From Pleurotus djamor (lineage: Eukaryota; Basidiomycota; Agaricomycetes; Agaricales; Pleurotaceae), in NCBI GenBank assembly GCA_029747585.1, contig JAPEVF010000127.1:37537-101536 (forward strand): a stretch of 64,000 nt of DNA. The letters are read 5' to 3'. A program made the translations under genes and the position numbers. A model generated the notes under the pieces. The model had not been told where the DNA came from. It worked only from the letters and a program-made list of their open reading frames with translations, and searched no databases. Positions 11,113 to 22,322 of this stretch are shown piece after piece. Positions within the stretch are counted from its first letter, which is position 1, and each line of letters begins with the position of its first letter.

Positions 11113-11765
11113 TCAAGAATCTGAACTGCATCCATGACACCCTAGAGAAACGGTCAGAACGAAGTCATGCGTGAAGTGGCAGGGACTTACCACAATGAAC
11201 ACATTCGACGATTGTTCCTGAGCGAACCTGGGCTTTGGGTACGCGGCAAATGCAGGTAGAACCTTGGTAGTTCATATCCTAAGCAGAGTTTGGTATGTAA
11301 TGAACCTTTGACTCGGTCTGGAAACATACCCTCGTTTGTATACACCTGACACAGCAAAGTTTCTCGTAACCAGTCTTTTTCCACTTGGCAATAAGACTGG
11401 AACACAGATCAAAGTTAGTTGGTTAGGGCAGTTGAGAGAGGACAAACGTACTTTGCGTCGGCATAACCTTCCTTCAACAGCCAGTCATACAGCTCTTTCG
11501 AGATGGCCTCTCGCTTGTAGTAGAGCTCGTATATGTACCGCGACCTGGTGTGCGAGATACGCATTATTGGCCACAACGACTCGGACTTGCGCTTTCCTTC
11601 ATGGGACTCGTTCTCCGCATCTCTCATCTTCTTGGCATAGTCATCGAGGACCTATGGATGGAATTAGTTGAGTGAGTTGAGAGCGGGGCAACACATACAT
11701 ACAGACTCTATTTCCTCGTATCCCTCTGGAGGTCTCTTCGTCCTGGTCGTCTTGATTTTGGGCAT
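11113..11765 (-). CDS. BUD31: Pre-mRNA-splicing factor BUD31/Cwc14 (G10 family)
   Basis: Spliceosomal protein of the Prp19/NTC-associated core in the nucleus. Five exons: 11765-11703, 11651-11452, 11396-11330, 11278-11191 and 11141-11113. They give 148 residues, close to the usual length of about 145-157. The splice chain is in frame throughout. Family landmarks are the start [20 protein letters not shown], then [33 protein letters not shown], the KEGYADANLIAKWKK block, [10 protein letters not shown] and CICRVPKAQ. The cysteine-rich end [14 protein letters not shown] provides the zinc ligands. The BUD31 identity is secure. The upstream gene (12075 onward) is divergent, with 309 bp between the two starts that should carry both promoters. 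Confidence 0.93.
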
Positions 11766-12074
11766 CGTCGTCGAGGGAGAGGGCGAAGGGAGCGGAGGCA
11801 ACAGACGCGTGCTGGGAATGTGGATTACGTCAGCGGAGAGGGCCTCGTTCAGGTTTCAGGGACTCGTGGTTTGCATTCCCAAAGTCAGAGTCACTCGCCC
11901 GCTGCTCGCTGCTCAGTTCAGACTGCAAACTCCCCTTTGGCTTGCCTCCACTGTGCATGTGAACACAAACCATCCTGACTACGACCTCCCCATCTCCTTC
12001 AAAAGCGCTCACCGAGTCTTGGGCGTGACACTCTCCGTTACCTTTCGCGTCGTCGATCCCCAGCCTCTGCCACC

Positions 12075-14055
12075 ATGGGCTTGGTCGTACCCATCCTACG
12101 CATTGCCATGGTCTTCCTGAACGTCTACGATTCCTTCAAGACGCTCAAGCCACCTCCGGTTTCCTCGCGGAACCACGGTCGTGTTAGTGTTCGCGGAAAG
12201 ACCCAACGAAAGCGTGACATGAAAGGATGTCTGGCTATTTGGATAGTTTGGGTGAGAGCATCGCCATTCTGAAACAGTTTATCACCGCAACTCTAACTTC
12301 TGACCAGTGCTGCTTCATGTCCTACGAGCGTTTCTTCGAACGTGTCATCAGCTTATTTATCCCTTTTTACGACGAAATGAAGTCTCTGGTACTGCTTTTC
12401 TTCATATTTACTCGTGCTAGAGTGAGTAAACCCCCTTCGCCATGACATATTCCACACAACTCATACTTGCGCAGGGCGCGGAGCCTATTTATCTGCATGT
12501 TATACGCCCGCTGCTTAAGCCCTACACCACAACACTGGACTTGTGCCTCGATGCTACATGCATGATTGGAGACATGATTTATACGGTATCTATGCTGCCT
12601 GTCCACTATGGCTTCATGTGGTGGCGGCAATATTTTCGGTCTAAGGGCGGTCCTGATGAATTGCAGACCAATGTCAAACCCTTATTAGAAGCGCCTGCTT
12701 CGCCATCCTCTGCTGGTCGTGCATCTGGGACGGCTGCAGTGGCTCGTGCACCTTCTGCTCGCCAAAAAAGCCGGAGTCAATTCACTGCCAACTCAAGCCA
12801 ACCCACTACTTCGCGTCGATATCCTGCTTCGGAGATAACACGCCCCGGATTCCCACCTGTGCGTGCTCAGACGACTGGCGCCGCCCAAGCCGCGAAAGCA
12901 CATCAGTCACGGCCTAGCACCTCCCGCTCGACATCTCAGCCTGTGGCACGGCCTGCAGGCCAACGTAAACTCAGTGGCTCGATCTCTGAACCCCATCCTG
13001 AAGTGTGGATACCCCCGGCTTCTTCTCGTAATTCTGATGATGAAGAGGATGTGCCGCCTGAGCCCGCTGGACCGACCATCTCAGGTTTACCCGTGGGTGC
13101 CCAAGAACAAGTGGACGAATGGCGCAAGTACCCACCCTTACCTGCTGCCTATCCCCCAACGCCCATGGTTACGGCTGTATCCTTGGGATCTCGTAGTGAT
13201 CAGGACTTTGCCGTACCAACGATCGCCGAGGAACCAGTTGTCGCCGACCATGATGTTTTCCAGGGTGGAGACTTGACAGGAGGACAAGGATCAGATGAAG
13301 ATGAATCCGACAGTGACGCGAATTACAGTGAACAGGAGGATGCATTTAATGTATCTCTTCGCACTCCACGTTCTCAGCGGATCGCGCATACGTCTGGTCC
13401 GTATAACGATAACGAAGATATGGCTTCATCTGCATCGTCTTCGTCATCAAGCGTTCGTACGCGCTCAACGACGTTGGATACCATCGACAATGCGTCTTCT
13501 ATGAGGACGGACTCTGAGGACGAATCCTTTGGAGATAGGATGATCAACTCCCGACATAGTGGTCAACCAAACGGCAAAGTAGATATCCGAAACGCTACTC
13601 TGAAAGCACGAGGTAGTCGATCAACCATACGGGCCCGACCAAAGCGTCAGACATCAACTGCACGGATGATCGCGATGTCACAACAGCAAATCGTGCGTTC
13701 GATGAGTATCTCTACTGTGGACGACGACTCGGATGATCCTCCTCTCACGGATGGTAACCATCCAGAATTCCCTGCTGTTACAGCCACTGAGACAAAAAGG
13801 CGAAAAGTGGTGGCTACGAAGAACGGGTCCGTGGTCAATGGAGCACGTACCACACGAGCGGCAACGAGGGGCTCCAAGGCACCTTCAGTGAATAGAACGA
13901 AGGCGCCAGGTACCCTTGATCAGGCGAAGACAACGAGAACACGAGCATCTAAGCAGTCCGGTGCACCGCCCATTCGCCCCGTGTCATCCACGGAGACTTC
14001 CAGTGAACTCGGAGGCCAACAGCAAAGGACCCAAAGGACGGTCAGGAATCGATGA
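12075..14055 (+). CDS. REEP/DP1/Yop1-HVA22 family protein with long disordered tail
   Basis: ER-shaping membrane protein. Exons 12075-12251, 12308-12421 and 12475-14055 are all in phase 0 and give 623 residues. The first 160 residues form the TB2/DP1/HVA22 domain: a basic loop, CLAIWIVWCCFMSYERFFER, hydrophobic SLVLLFFIFTRARGAEPIYL and VIRPLLKPYTTTLD. The family reads as hairpin membrane wedges that bend ER tubules. The remaining roughly 450 residues are Ser/Pro/Thr-rich, with acidic clusters (DDEEDVPPEP, SDEDESDSD) and a basic C-terminus, and are probably cytosolic and unstructured. Ordinary Yop1 proteins are under 200 residues, so the tail makes this a long-form member. Confidence 0.85.
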
Positions 14056-14722
14056 TTTATTGCGCCACTACTCACCATTACGACTGCCGTTGTTCAATCT
14101 TCACTTCATGCTTCTGTTGACTCCACCGCAGCAGTAGCAGCAGCAGCATCTTCCGTTTGGTTATCTTATTTTCGCATCAATTTTTATCGTTCCGCTTGGT
14201 CCGAATCGCATTTTTATAACACGCAATTCCTAGCATATGGGTTTTAACCTAAGTAGAGACAACAACATACAATTTTTGGACGCATTCAATCAATCAAAGC
14301 CCTGACATACCCAATGCATGCATATGCACACCCCACCCCATCCTCCGATTTATCGCAGCAAGTTCGAAAGTGTTCTTTGATGATGATCTGCCCTTGGTAA
14401 GCACTCACGCAACGGCTTCTGGTAAGAGGCCGGTTGCTATTAGGTTAGTCTCATAGACACGCATCGGTCAGAGAATCGACCGAAGCTTCATCAGTGGCTA
14501 TATCGAAGGGCGCATTAGGTGGATCACCCTATATCAACCCTGGACGCAGTGAATATTCCTATATGTAGCACCGATGCATTTAGATTAATGCTTGGATGTC
14601 GCACACTCAAGTTCGGATGTGTGTACATACGCTAGCACTAACTCCATACTAGGGCTGCGCAGGCTTGGATTGAGAACTTTCCGATCCGTGAGACATCGCC
14701 CCAGCCTTGATGAGCCTACGGT

Positions 14723-14762
14723 ATGATGCGTGATGATGCTAAAGCGGGGCATCACGCATCAT
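14723..14762. repeat. 13-bp inverted repeat (hairpin)
   Basis: ATGATGCGTGATG at 14723-14735 is followed after 14 bases by its exact reverse complement at 14750-14762. There are no target duplications, so it is not called a transposon. It could be a stem-loop in a transcript or a chance palindrome. Confidence 0.6.
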
Positions 14763-16057
14763 CAACAAAACGTGATGCATGCACAGATGGACTTAAAAAA
14801 ACTCTAAGCCGCGGCGAGGCGGGTTGGCTTCGTAATCACACTTCGGGCCCTAATTTTCCGTATCCTGTACCAGGAGAATCAAAGCGTATAGAGAAGCCGG
14901 TTGTGCAATGCGTATGGATAGAAGGTGAAGATTTAGAGAAAAGATTTACTTCCCAGTTTCGATCGCGCGTGGTACACACCGATCACGATCAATGAGGCAC
15001 CAAGCTCAAGCCCTACCTCGGTATGACATGCAGGAAGGTTGATGAAATGAATCATGAATCTATATCTGATGTTAGGTCTTGCCACTTTTCAATGAAAAAG
15101 AGGCTTCTCCGAGGACTACACGTGGGTGTTGCATGGTTATGTTGTAACTTGTACTCTAGATGGCGGGACTGCGTTTTGACGATCGCAGCAGCAAGCACAC
15201 GAAAGCCACGCGTCGTAGCATCGCTATTTTTCATGGTTTTTGTGATGGTGAACTCTGTTTTGTTACGGTTCATGAGCGCATGGATGACATCAAGCTGGCG
15301 GGAAGAGGGGTATGAGTCAAAGCACGAGCAGGAGGAGGAGGCGAGGCGTGCCAGGGGATCGAGCTTCAGAGTGTGGCGTCGTTGATAGGGTATCTATCTA
15401 TGTAGAGAACTGTGGGTGATCTTGCGGGGAACCACGCAGCCTGGACATCTACAGCTGATGGAAAACGTGGATATCGGGATCACGCGTAGCTGCAACTGCA
15501 AAGATTTCCGTGGAGACAAAGTTTTGGATAAGCATTTGGGCGTCTTGAGAGACAAATGGACCTTGTGCGCATGGCATAACTGGGCTGTATACAGAATACA
15601 AGCAGCATTATGTTCCTTCCCCCCTGCCAGGTTTCAAGGAGAAAAAAAACGTAGCTGGTCCCAGCATTGCCCAAGGTAGCCAGCGCCTAAGTGCTTAAAT
15701 CGCACTGCCACATTGGGATTGCGTCACTTGCATGCTGGTGCCAAACAAATGAAATCCCACCCTTCCGGCAATTCCAACTTGGACACAGCCCGACCAGCCA
15801 GACTTTCTCATTTTCCACAATAATTCTACGCCAACGGCGATGCGCTCACCCACTCAACGTCTGCTTGCGGACGGGCTGCTGGTCCCCCATGAGGACGAGT
15901 AAACTGCGTGTGTGGCTAGGGGACATGGAGGCTTGTGTGCCTCTTGCTTATGTCGGAGGCGCGATCTCATGTCTATACACATCGGAGCACAAGTCGGTGC
16001 GACCTGAGGCTATACTCTGCCTCGAAACTTACATGCGACTTGTATCCTCCGATGCCA

Positions 16058-16064
16058 TATATAA
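16058..16064 (+). promoter_or_regulatory. Candidate TATA box
   Basis: TATATAA lies 47 bases upstream of the ATG at 16111, a usual distance for a fungal core promoter with a short 5' UTR. Confidence 0.5.
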
Positions 16065-16110
16065 TTGAACCCGTCATGCAGATCATCTCACCCTCCGAAC
16101 TCAACAACAA

Positions 16111-17364
16111 ATGGACCACTCCTCCTCCACTACCACAAAGGCCTCGAAGGTGACAAAGTCCCGTGCCAGGAAACCCCCTACCAACAAGAAGCGTCCCAGA
16201 AAGATGGGTCACATTCACGGTGGCGTAAGTACCATTCTATAGTCCTGCTAGCCATATCTAATCTCTCCGCGTTGACAGAATTCAGAGGAACTCATCGTAT
16301 GGGGTCAAAGATGGTTCCCTAGTGGCGTAGCGCACGCTAACGGAGGCCATGAAGTTGAGCTTGACCTCCGCCGTGACAGCGACACGTCCCCTTCCACCCG
16401 TTCACCCTCGTCGACGACGCCTTCAAATCGTCCGTCACCGTCAGTTCAGGAACGTCGGTCGCCGCATAGTCCCCAGCCCTCATACCCCCCTTCGAACGAG
16501 ATACCTGCTTCCACATATTATAATACCACTCTTCCAGCTTCGTTGTCGCCCCCAAATACTCGCAATACTTCAGCCGAACGTTTGGGAGCATACTCCTCCG
16601 CCCAAGCTCCCCCCGATCAATCTTGGGTTTCAAATGGACTCATCGACAATCCAAGCGTGTCGTACAATCTGTTCACGCCGCAATTTGGTCCAACCGACCA
16701 AGGATTGTCAGATCCTAGTCCTGACTCTATGTTGCTTTTCTCATCGACCCAGTCACCAGACGCGTTTTGTACCTTCGATGGTACCGACTATAGCACCTCA
16801 TCATACCCTAGCTACAGTCACCAGCCTCTCGCTTCCCCCATATCCGCTCCATCTCCGGCCTCTAGTGACGGCTGGACGCTCTCCCCAGTTCGCCCACCCA
16901 ACGAAGTCGACGCCGGTTATGGCCTCATTCATGATCCCTCCAATAATGTCTCCAACATGTTTGTATCAGAGAGCATGACTTCGGCTTTACCTATGCAACA
17001 CGTCGGCCGCCCTCGCAGTTCGTATCCTCCTTACAACGGGAGTAGCTTGAACATCCCAGCGGCATCTCGTCACTCCAGAGCTTCAGCATCGGGTTATCCT
17101 TCTTACCACCCGATGCCCAGCCATTCAGGCCACATGTCATCTGATGGCCGTCGTTTGTCCCCAGCAAGACATACACGCAGCACNCCCACTACCGCGAACG
17201 GCTACNCNTACCCCATCACCTCGCCTGAAGGCATTCTTCCATACAGCAATTCCTCCACCTATCACAACGCGGCGCTCACTTCCTCTNCATATGCTTCATC
17301 TTCAAATCAAATATACCCTTACGTGGATTCCGGAGATCGCTTTGATAGCACTTACAGCGCTTGA
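16111..17364 (+). CDS. Ser/Pro/Tyr-rich hypothetical protein
   Basis: Unrecognised protein of 399 residues. Exons 16111-16224 and 16279-17364 are joined in phase 0 by a clean 54-nt intron (GTAAGT...GACAG). The first 40 residues are strongly basic (KSRARKPPTNKKRPRK). A short apparently folded segment follows (NSEELIVWGQRWFPSG), then about 320 residues rich in Ser, Pro, Tyr and Asn, resembling a low-complexity regulatory or RNA/DNA-associated protein. Three N bases near the C-terminus do not disturb the frame. Nuclear function is only a guess from the basic N-terminus; no domain is recognised. Confidence 0.6.
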
Positions 17365-18936
17365 GCGGGTTTATATNCTTCTGTTGTATACTATTTCTTT
17401 ATACCCTTCATGCTCCCATAATCCTTCTCATAGTTCACAGTTCACTTTCTTCTATTCATTTCTTTTATTCATTTTTGTATTCAATGCCTTTTCNTTNTTT
17501 CTTTCTTCGCTTTCTCCAATTGATTCCTTCGCCTCATTCTCATCTTTTNTTGAAAAAGTATGCATACAACTCATCCGTTGCTTTTCGTCCATGCAAACAC
17601 CAATAGTATCACCAACCACCACNACATCATAGATTGCATTTTGTCTCCTGTACAGTGTACACGCATTAATAGATTACTCGCGGCAATGAAACGCATCTCC
17701 TGTATTAAAAATACTCGGTTCGACCGTGTTTCAAGTGAGAAGTACAGTGATAGGCAGTCCTTGAGGCGGGGTAACGGACATAAGCGGGTGAATGNACGCA
17801 CGGAAGGCCAGTCCATTGGCCTCTGCATTACACACAGCCAAACACCCTCCCGTGTCCGCACTGGTTTCACCGTCTCGTTGTATCCCCGCAACAAATCCTC
17901 CTCGACTAATCATGCCTGTTCCTTGGGAAGCTCTCATACCCTTTGGTTCGCATGTTCAATATATCGTTCAAGTGAAATTGTGCTGAACATGTCTTGTGAA
18001 TGGCTCAGGTCTCCTTACCGCNATGTTCGGCGCAGCCGGAACACTCTTCAACGTATCTACTAGAGCACAGAACCTCGGAAAAGTACGCAATGATTTGAAC
18101 ATGCACTGTTTACTCGATGATACTGAGGCTGCAATGACTTTGCGCTTAGCCTGGACGGTATAACCTTGACAAATGGGAAGAGATGATGATGCGAAGGGAT
18201 GAACGCCTTACTGGGCACCGACGAGGGCAACGGGTGGGTCACGTCTTCCAACCGTTTTCTTGGTGTATTCGTTAACTCACAATTTCATTCTCCTCNNNGT
18301 CCTCGTGTTGCTCNTGGTACCTGCGGACTCTCCCCCAGTCCGACCCGACACCGCCNCCAGGCTACGAGACTTCGAGNGTGTGGGACACGGANCGGGTATT
18401 CTAGACATAGACTCAGAGACNCAATCTCACNTTTCCTGTTCTGTGCGCCACAGATGACCAACCCTTGAGCTCATTATTATCAATCCGTTCCGGGAATATG
18501 TATACAGTGGTATGAAGTATCTGAGCCGAGTTTGGCGATGCATCTTGAGGCGCACTGCCCCGGTTTTTGATCCCGCTAAGTTCTNGCTTAGATCGGTGCA
18601 CCACCCTCCGAGATTGCATATGTGCATTACGGACCTGCTGTTTCGGACCGACACGATCATGAAAAAACGATGCATGGTTTTTCGGATTGGGTGCACTGGA
18701 ATTGTTGGCGCAAGGCAGCGACTCGACGAGACTTTGTTCGCCAACTCGTTTCNNNGNNTGGCGCAGATTGCAGATTACCCTGTGTTGCGCTTCATATCTT
18801 CANGCGTTATGCACCCCCGGTCTTTGGATATTTGCCAAANATCTACGATANCATTATGCACACATTGGGTTGATATAAATCAAAACCACTTCGACGGAAC
18901 CAACCATCATGGCGCTCCGTAGGGGTTGCTCGAGGT
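17365..18936. other. 1.6-kb N-rich intergenic region
   Basis: Contains the T-rich 3' flank of the preceding gene, with repeated TTCATTTCTTTT-like runs around 17450-17520, and many single N bases. No exon chain, tRNA or inverted repeat was found, but the ambiguous bases reduce what can be excluded. Confidence 0.35.
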
Positions 18937-20442
18937 CTAGTTCTCCATCACATTTCTCAGCCAGGNTACAACGTCCGTGACTGGTCGCTGGCCCTCACTN
19001 NGTCCCCACCCAAGGTCAACAAAGCCATACTTTTGTCCCTCCAACCCCCGTAGGAGGCTGGCCAAGAGTTGNNTTTCGTCGTGCGACAGCCGCGACTCGG
19101 AAAGCTCCAGTGAACATGATNGAATGATTCCGTGGCTAGACCGAAGGTGCACAGTCTGTATGTGGCGCATCAGAACCGAGCAAGAANANAAAAGNTATTG
19201 CGNNAAGAGCTAGAACGTACGATGNTACCCCAGCTGAAGGATTGTTGCACCGTGTAGGTGAACTCCGGGGTCTGACCATACAACCAATCCCAACTCTAGA
19301 GGGTTGNCAATGANTAACGGACCGTGATGAAAAGAGACATTAACCACGTACGGGCAATTCGGCCAGCCCTTTGGAAATGTAGTCCACATGGGTGAATTGT
19401 TCTGATTCATCGACATAGCAAACCTGAATTGCAACCTTTGAGAAACGCACGGAAAGGGTTGGATTGCGATTGGTTGAATCACCTCGTCTTNTATTCCGTA
19501 CTCGCCGCGGAATTGNTCTACTACGGCTTGGGTGAACGCGTCGTGACTAACATCTGCTTTGTACTGTTGGAGATTGCAAACGGGCGAGCGCACCGATGCA
19601 ACACCACGAGTCACCATAGTATCCTGGGCATAGANAGAAAAATTCAAAGACGCGTCTAGAAGGCCATGGAAGTGGNGCCTNACCTTACTGGTCCGCAATA
19701 AGTCTCCCAGCGTATCCAGTTGCGTTGATATCAGCATGGTGCCATGATGGTAGGCCCTGCTGTTCACGATCTTATAGGCTGATCCAGACACGTATCAATT
19801 CCACGAATGTTAGGTAGTAAATTGGGCGGAGAGGCAACGAATTATCTCATCTTTTCGTGTCCGACACAAATGTCATTGCGTTCATTGACGCGAGCGTCGA
19901 TGCCTAGGGACCGAACGGCCCGCAGAACAATTTTGGAGGTCTCGTGTCGGTCAAATGACTTCCGAGGGAGATGGATGGAAAAATTAGTGTTCCCTAGGTC
20001 CTGNGTGCTATCTCTCAGCAAAGTTGACCCTCTTCATGGAATCATTAGAACGTACATGGTACACAGTTCCTCCACCACTCCTCCGTCGGATGAAGGGTAT
20101 ATTTCTTGAGCGCGACGCAGCTATGTTAACTTCCTTCCATGGATTCTGATTTCGGCCTATGACGACACATGGGTCGTCTCTATAAATGAGCAATAATGGC
20201 TCTTCTGCATGTTTGTGTCGGAAAAGCCTAAGAATTGACGCGTCAGAGAGCCGAACATGGCTTGCTTAGCAGCGCACACACCAATCTTCGAGTGTAAGGT
20301 TGAAATACGGATTAGTTGCTTTAGAAACGTATATAGAGTGGGTTGGGTTGGGTGTTAGCCAAGATGGGGAAGTAGTTGTGAAGGTGCGGCGCAAGCTAAT
20401 GTGTCGGCGAAGGCATGATGATGGTGTTTTGAAGAAAGACAT
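18937..20442 (-). CDS. Mitochondrial lipoate-protein ligase / lipoyltransferase
   Basis: Attaches lipoate to E2 and H proteins in mitochondria. Eight exons: 20442-20282, 20227-20056, 20000-19851, 19791-19684, 19623-19483, 19435-19352, 19295-19221 and 19155-18937. They total 369 residues in frame despite several N bases. The N-terminus (MSFFKTPSSCLRRHISLRR) is a plausible mitochondrial presequence. LplA landmarks are NPYFNLTLEDWLFRHK, CVVIGRNQNPWKEVN, RRRSGGGTVYH, the lysine segment HEKVSGSAYKIVNSRAYHH, SVRSPVCNL and SWDWLYGQTPEFTYT. Intron 3 (19792-19850) has no GT-AG solution that keeps the catalytic lysine region; it fits as AT-AC. Identity is secure; that intron is unusual. Confidence 0.92.
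19792..19850 (-). other. Apparent AT-AC intron in the lipoate ligase gene
   Basis: The 59-nt interval between exon end ...HEK and exon start VSGSAYK begins ATGAG and ends GATAC. A CTAAC branch-point candidate has its A about 18 nt before the 3' end. Apart from the first and last bases, it looks like an ordinary U2-type intron (GTGAG...AG form), not like U12 introns with ATATCCTT. Confidence 0.55.
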
Positions 20443-20827
20443 GNTATGATGGTGACGCTGAGCAAGGAACGTGTCGTGTCGCAGATTAGATTAGCCTCTG
20501 CGAAACGNACGCGCTGAGCATCTTGACTCTTGATTGTCGCGTCGGTGTCAACGTAGACGCATGAACCCACTTGTTTGCAGGCGCGAGTCGCGTCGGCGTT
20601 AGTGGCAAATGCCCAACCTAAACNNANCNNTTANGCACCGACGTCTTTCCATGCAACGTNAATATATATGACTGATTACGAAAANGCGCAGAANTGNGGA
20701 AAGCTGGAACTATATTCTATACATCTACGACATCATCACGAACTCCATTGCTTGACAATNGTAAGTCACTGCCAACCATTGGCCCAAAGCTTGTCAATAA
20801 CCTGAAGCTTCAGAGAAGCGAGATGAT

Positions 20828-21533
20828 TTATTTCTGGATATTTTTGAATATAGGGCTATCAAGCTCGTGAACAGGCTTTTGGCCTGGTGGTGTACCCGGG
20901 ATGGTTTTGGTGAGGCCCTAGAGAAAGTTTGGGTGTAAATAAGGTCAAGGCCCTGACNAAATGGGCAAGACGCACGAGTTTCTCAAACATGCAAGCATTT
21001 AGCGTACGCTCTGGCTTGCGACAGCGATAGTATTCCTAAGAAAGCCGAAGCCAGTTCAAGATACTTTCATATGCGAAGAGAAGACGCAAGACAGACCTGG
21101 TTGTTCATTTCCAAACACTTCCAGTGTGCTTCAAACGACTCCAAGCAGTTTTCNCGCATCTTGTTGATCCTTTGTGAGGTTACGANTAAGCATGGCACTC
21201 GTGAGGAGAGTTTCCGGATAGGCCTCACAGGTCCGTTGCACATCTCGTTACACGTCGGCCTTCCTTCAAGCAGTGCCCTGGGTCCGTTCGGTTCTCTGCT
21301 TTGCAAAGCATAAAGTCCTCTAATNTCATNCATCGTCAGCACCATNCCAACCNCATGANTAAATACCCGCACGTACCATTAAAGTCCTTGCAGTANGNAC
21401 CGATGAAGAACGCTGCACTCTTCAATGGTGCGCTCGTAGCACCGAGCTCCTGAACCTTGGGCACATCGTCTGGCAGTGGTGTCGGATCCTTGTACGGTGC
21501 TACTGGCACGGTGCCCTTTTGGAAGGAGCTCAT
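20828..21533 (-). CDS. NADH:ubiquinone oxidoreductase subunit NDUFA8 (19-20 kDa, twin CX9C)
   Basis: Accessory subunit of respiratory complex I facing the mitochondrial intermembrane space. Five exons: 21533-21377, 21319-21229, 21169-21097, 21035-20976 and 20917-20828. They give 156 residues, with all phases matching. Four Cys-X9-Cys helices are visible: CKDFNEDFMLC, CLKEGRRVTRC, CLESFEAHWKC and CRKPERTLNAC. This is the duplicated CHCH fold of NDUFA8, imported by the Mia40 route. The start is MSSFQKGTVPVAPYKDPTPL. N bases fall inside codons or introns without shifting the frame. It lies 385 bp upstream of the lipoate ligase gene on the same strand and is divergent from the gene at 21736. Confidence 0.93.
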
Positions 21534-21735
21534 TGTGGTGGTCAAGCGTAATAGCAGTCCTCTCAGTGGNCAATCCGACGACCTCAGCACGGAAACGGTT
21601 GTGGGAGTTTCGGGCGCGGACTTCAAATTGACTCCTAATGTCATAGGCATTCCCCTCTCCAACCATCTCATGACGATTGTTCTTCTGACACGCGTCTACC
21701 ATGATCGCAAGTCGTTCTCCCAGCTTTTATAAAGT
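21534..21735. promoter_or_regulatory. Shared divergent promoter region
   Basis: 202 bp separate the start codons of NDUFA8 (minus) and the small unknown gene at 21736 (plus). Any promoters must overlap or lie back to back here. No specific binding site was recognised. Confidence 0.45.
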
Positions 21736-22299
21736 ATGAAAGGCCTTCTAACCGTNNTGATAGATATCCAGAGCCCCTCCAAAGGTTTACCAANTACTGA
21801 TCAAGACCCATAAAACGACAATCTTCATCACNACCGCCCCAACGTCCACTTTCGCGTCAGTCAAGGCGGAAGTCCTTTCAGCCCTCACTGCCGATGTAAA
21901 NGAAGGGACNGACACACCGAANGTCTCATCAGAAGACGATTTTGACATATGCAAACCATTCAAAGAGAAGGGACGACCGACCGGTTCATACGAAATCATT
22001 GACCCATCCCTGCAGGTAAAACAGGCGGGGATCAATAACTGGGAGCATTTNTACATCAAGTTTAAGGATCCAGAGACAGGTGTGCATGATCTTCCGTTCG
22101 CGACCACAGCGAGCTCACTCTANGAAACGCCTCAACTCGTCCCATAGGTGAACCTTTGCCCATAGCTTACACCAAACCCAGTTTCGAAGGTGAAGAGGAT
22201 GAAGAAGTGGTAGAGTGGCACGAGTCCCAGGAATCGATGTCAATTGACCTCACACCCTCTTTGATCAACAAAGGAAAACGGAAGGCACCGCCAGAGTAA
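21736..22299 (+). CDS. Small acidic hypothetical protein, possible ubiquitin-like fold
   Basis: Unrecognised protein of 147 residues. Exons 21736-21753, 21806-22079 and 22148-22299 are in frame. The first exon codes for only six residues (MKGLLT) and its donor contains N bases, so the start is the weakest part. The body begins THKTTIFITTAPTSTFASVKAEVLSAL, which has the strand-turn-strand-helix rhythm of ubiquitin-like domains; that is an inference from pattern only. The C-terminus is acidic (GEEDEEVVEWHESQES) and ends in a basic KGKRKAPPE. Its stop is 23 bp from the stop of NDUFAF3 on the other strand. Confidence 0.6.
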
Positions 22300-22322
22300 T
22301 AGAACAACCCTTCGTATCAAGT

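Larger units (their letters stand above)
14056..16110. other. 2.05-kb intergenic region with one hairpin
   Basis: No gene could be supported. The first few hundred bases are the 3' UTR of the REEP-like gene. A 13-bp inverted repeat lies at 14723-14735 and 14750-14762. The last stretch before 16111 contains a TATA element (16058-16064). Open frames at 14723, 15023 and 15691 have no splice chain or recognisable composition and look fortuitous. Confidence 0.4.

Noticed and set aside
19715..19863. GT-AG intron alternative in the lipoate ligase gene (donor GTGTCGG, acceptor GGATCAG)
   Set aside because: It keeps the frame but removes the conserved CVGHEK-VSGSA segment that contains the catalytic lysine region, so it is unlikely to give a working enzyme.
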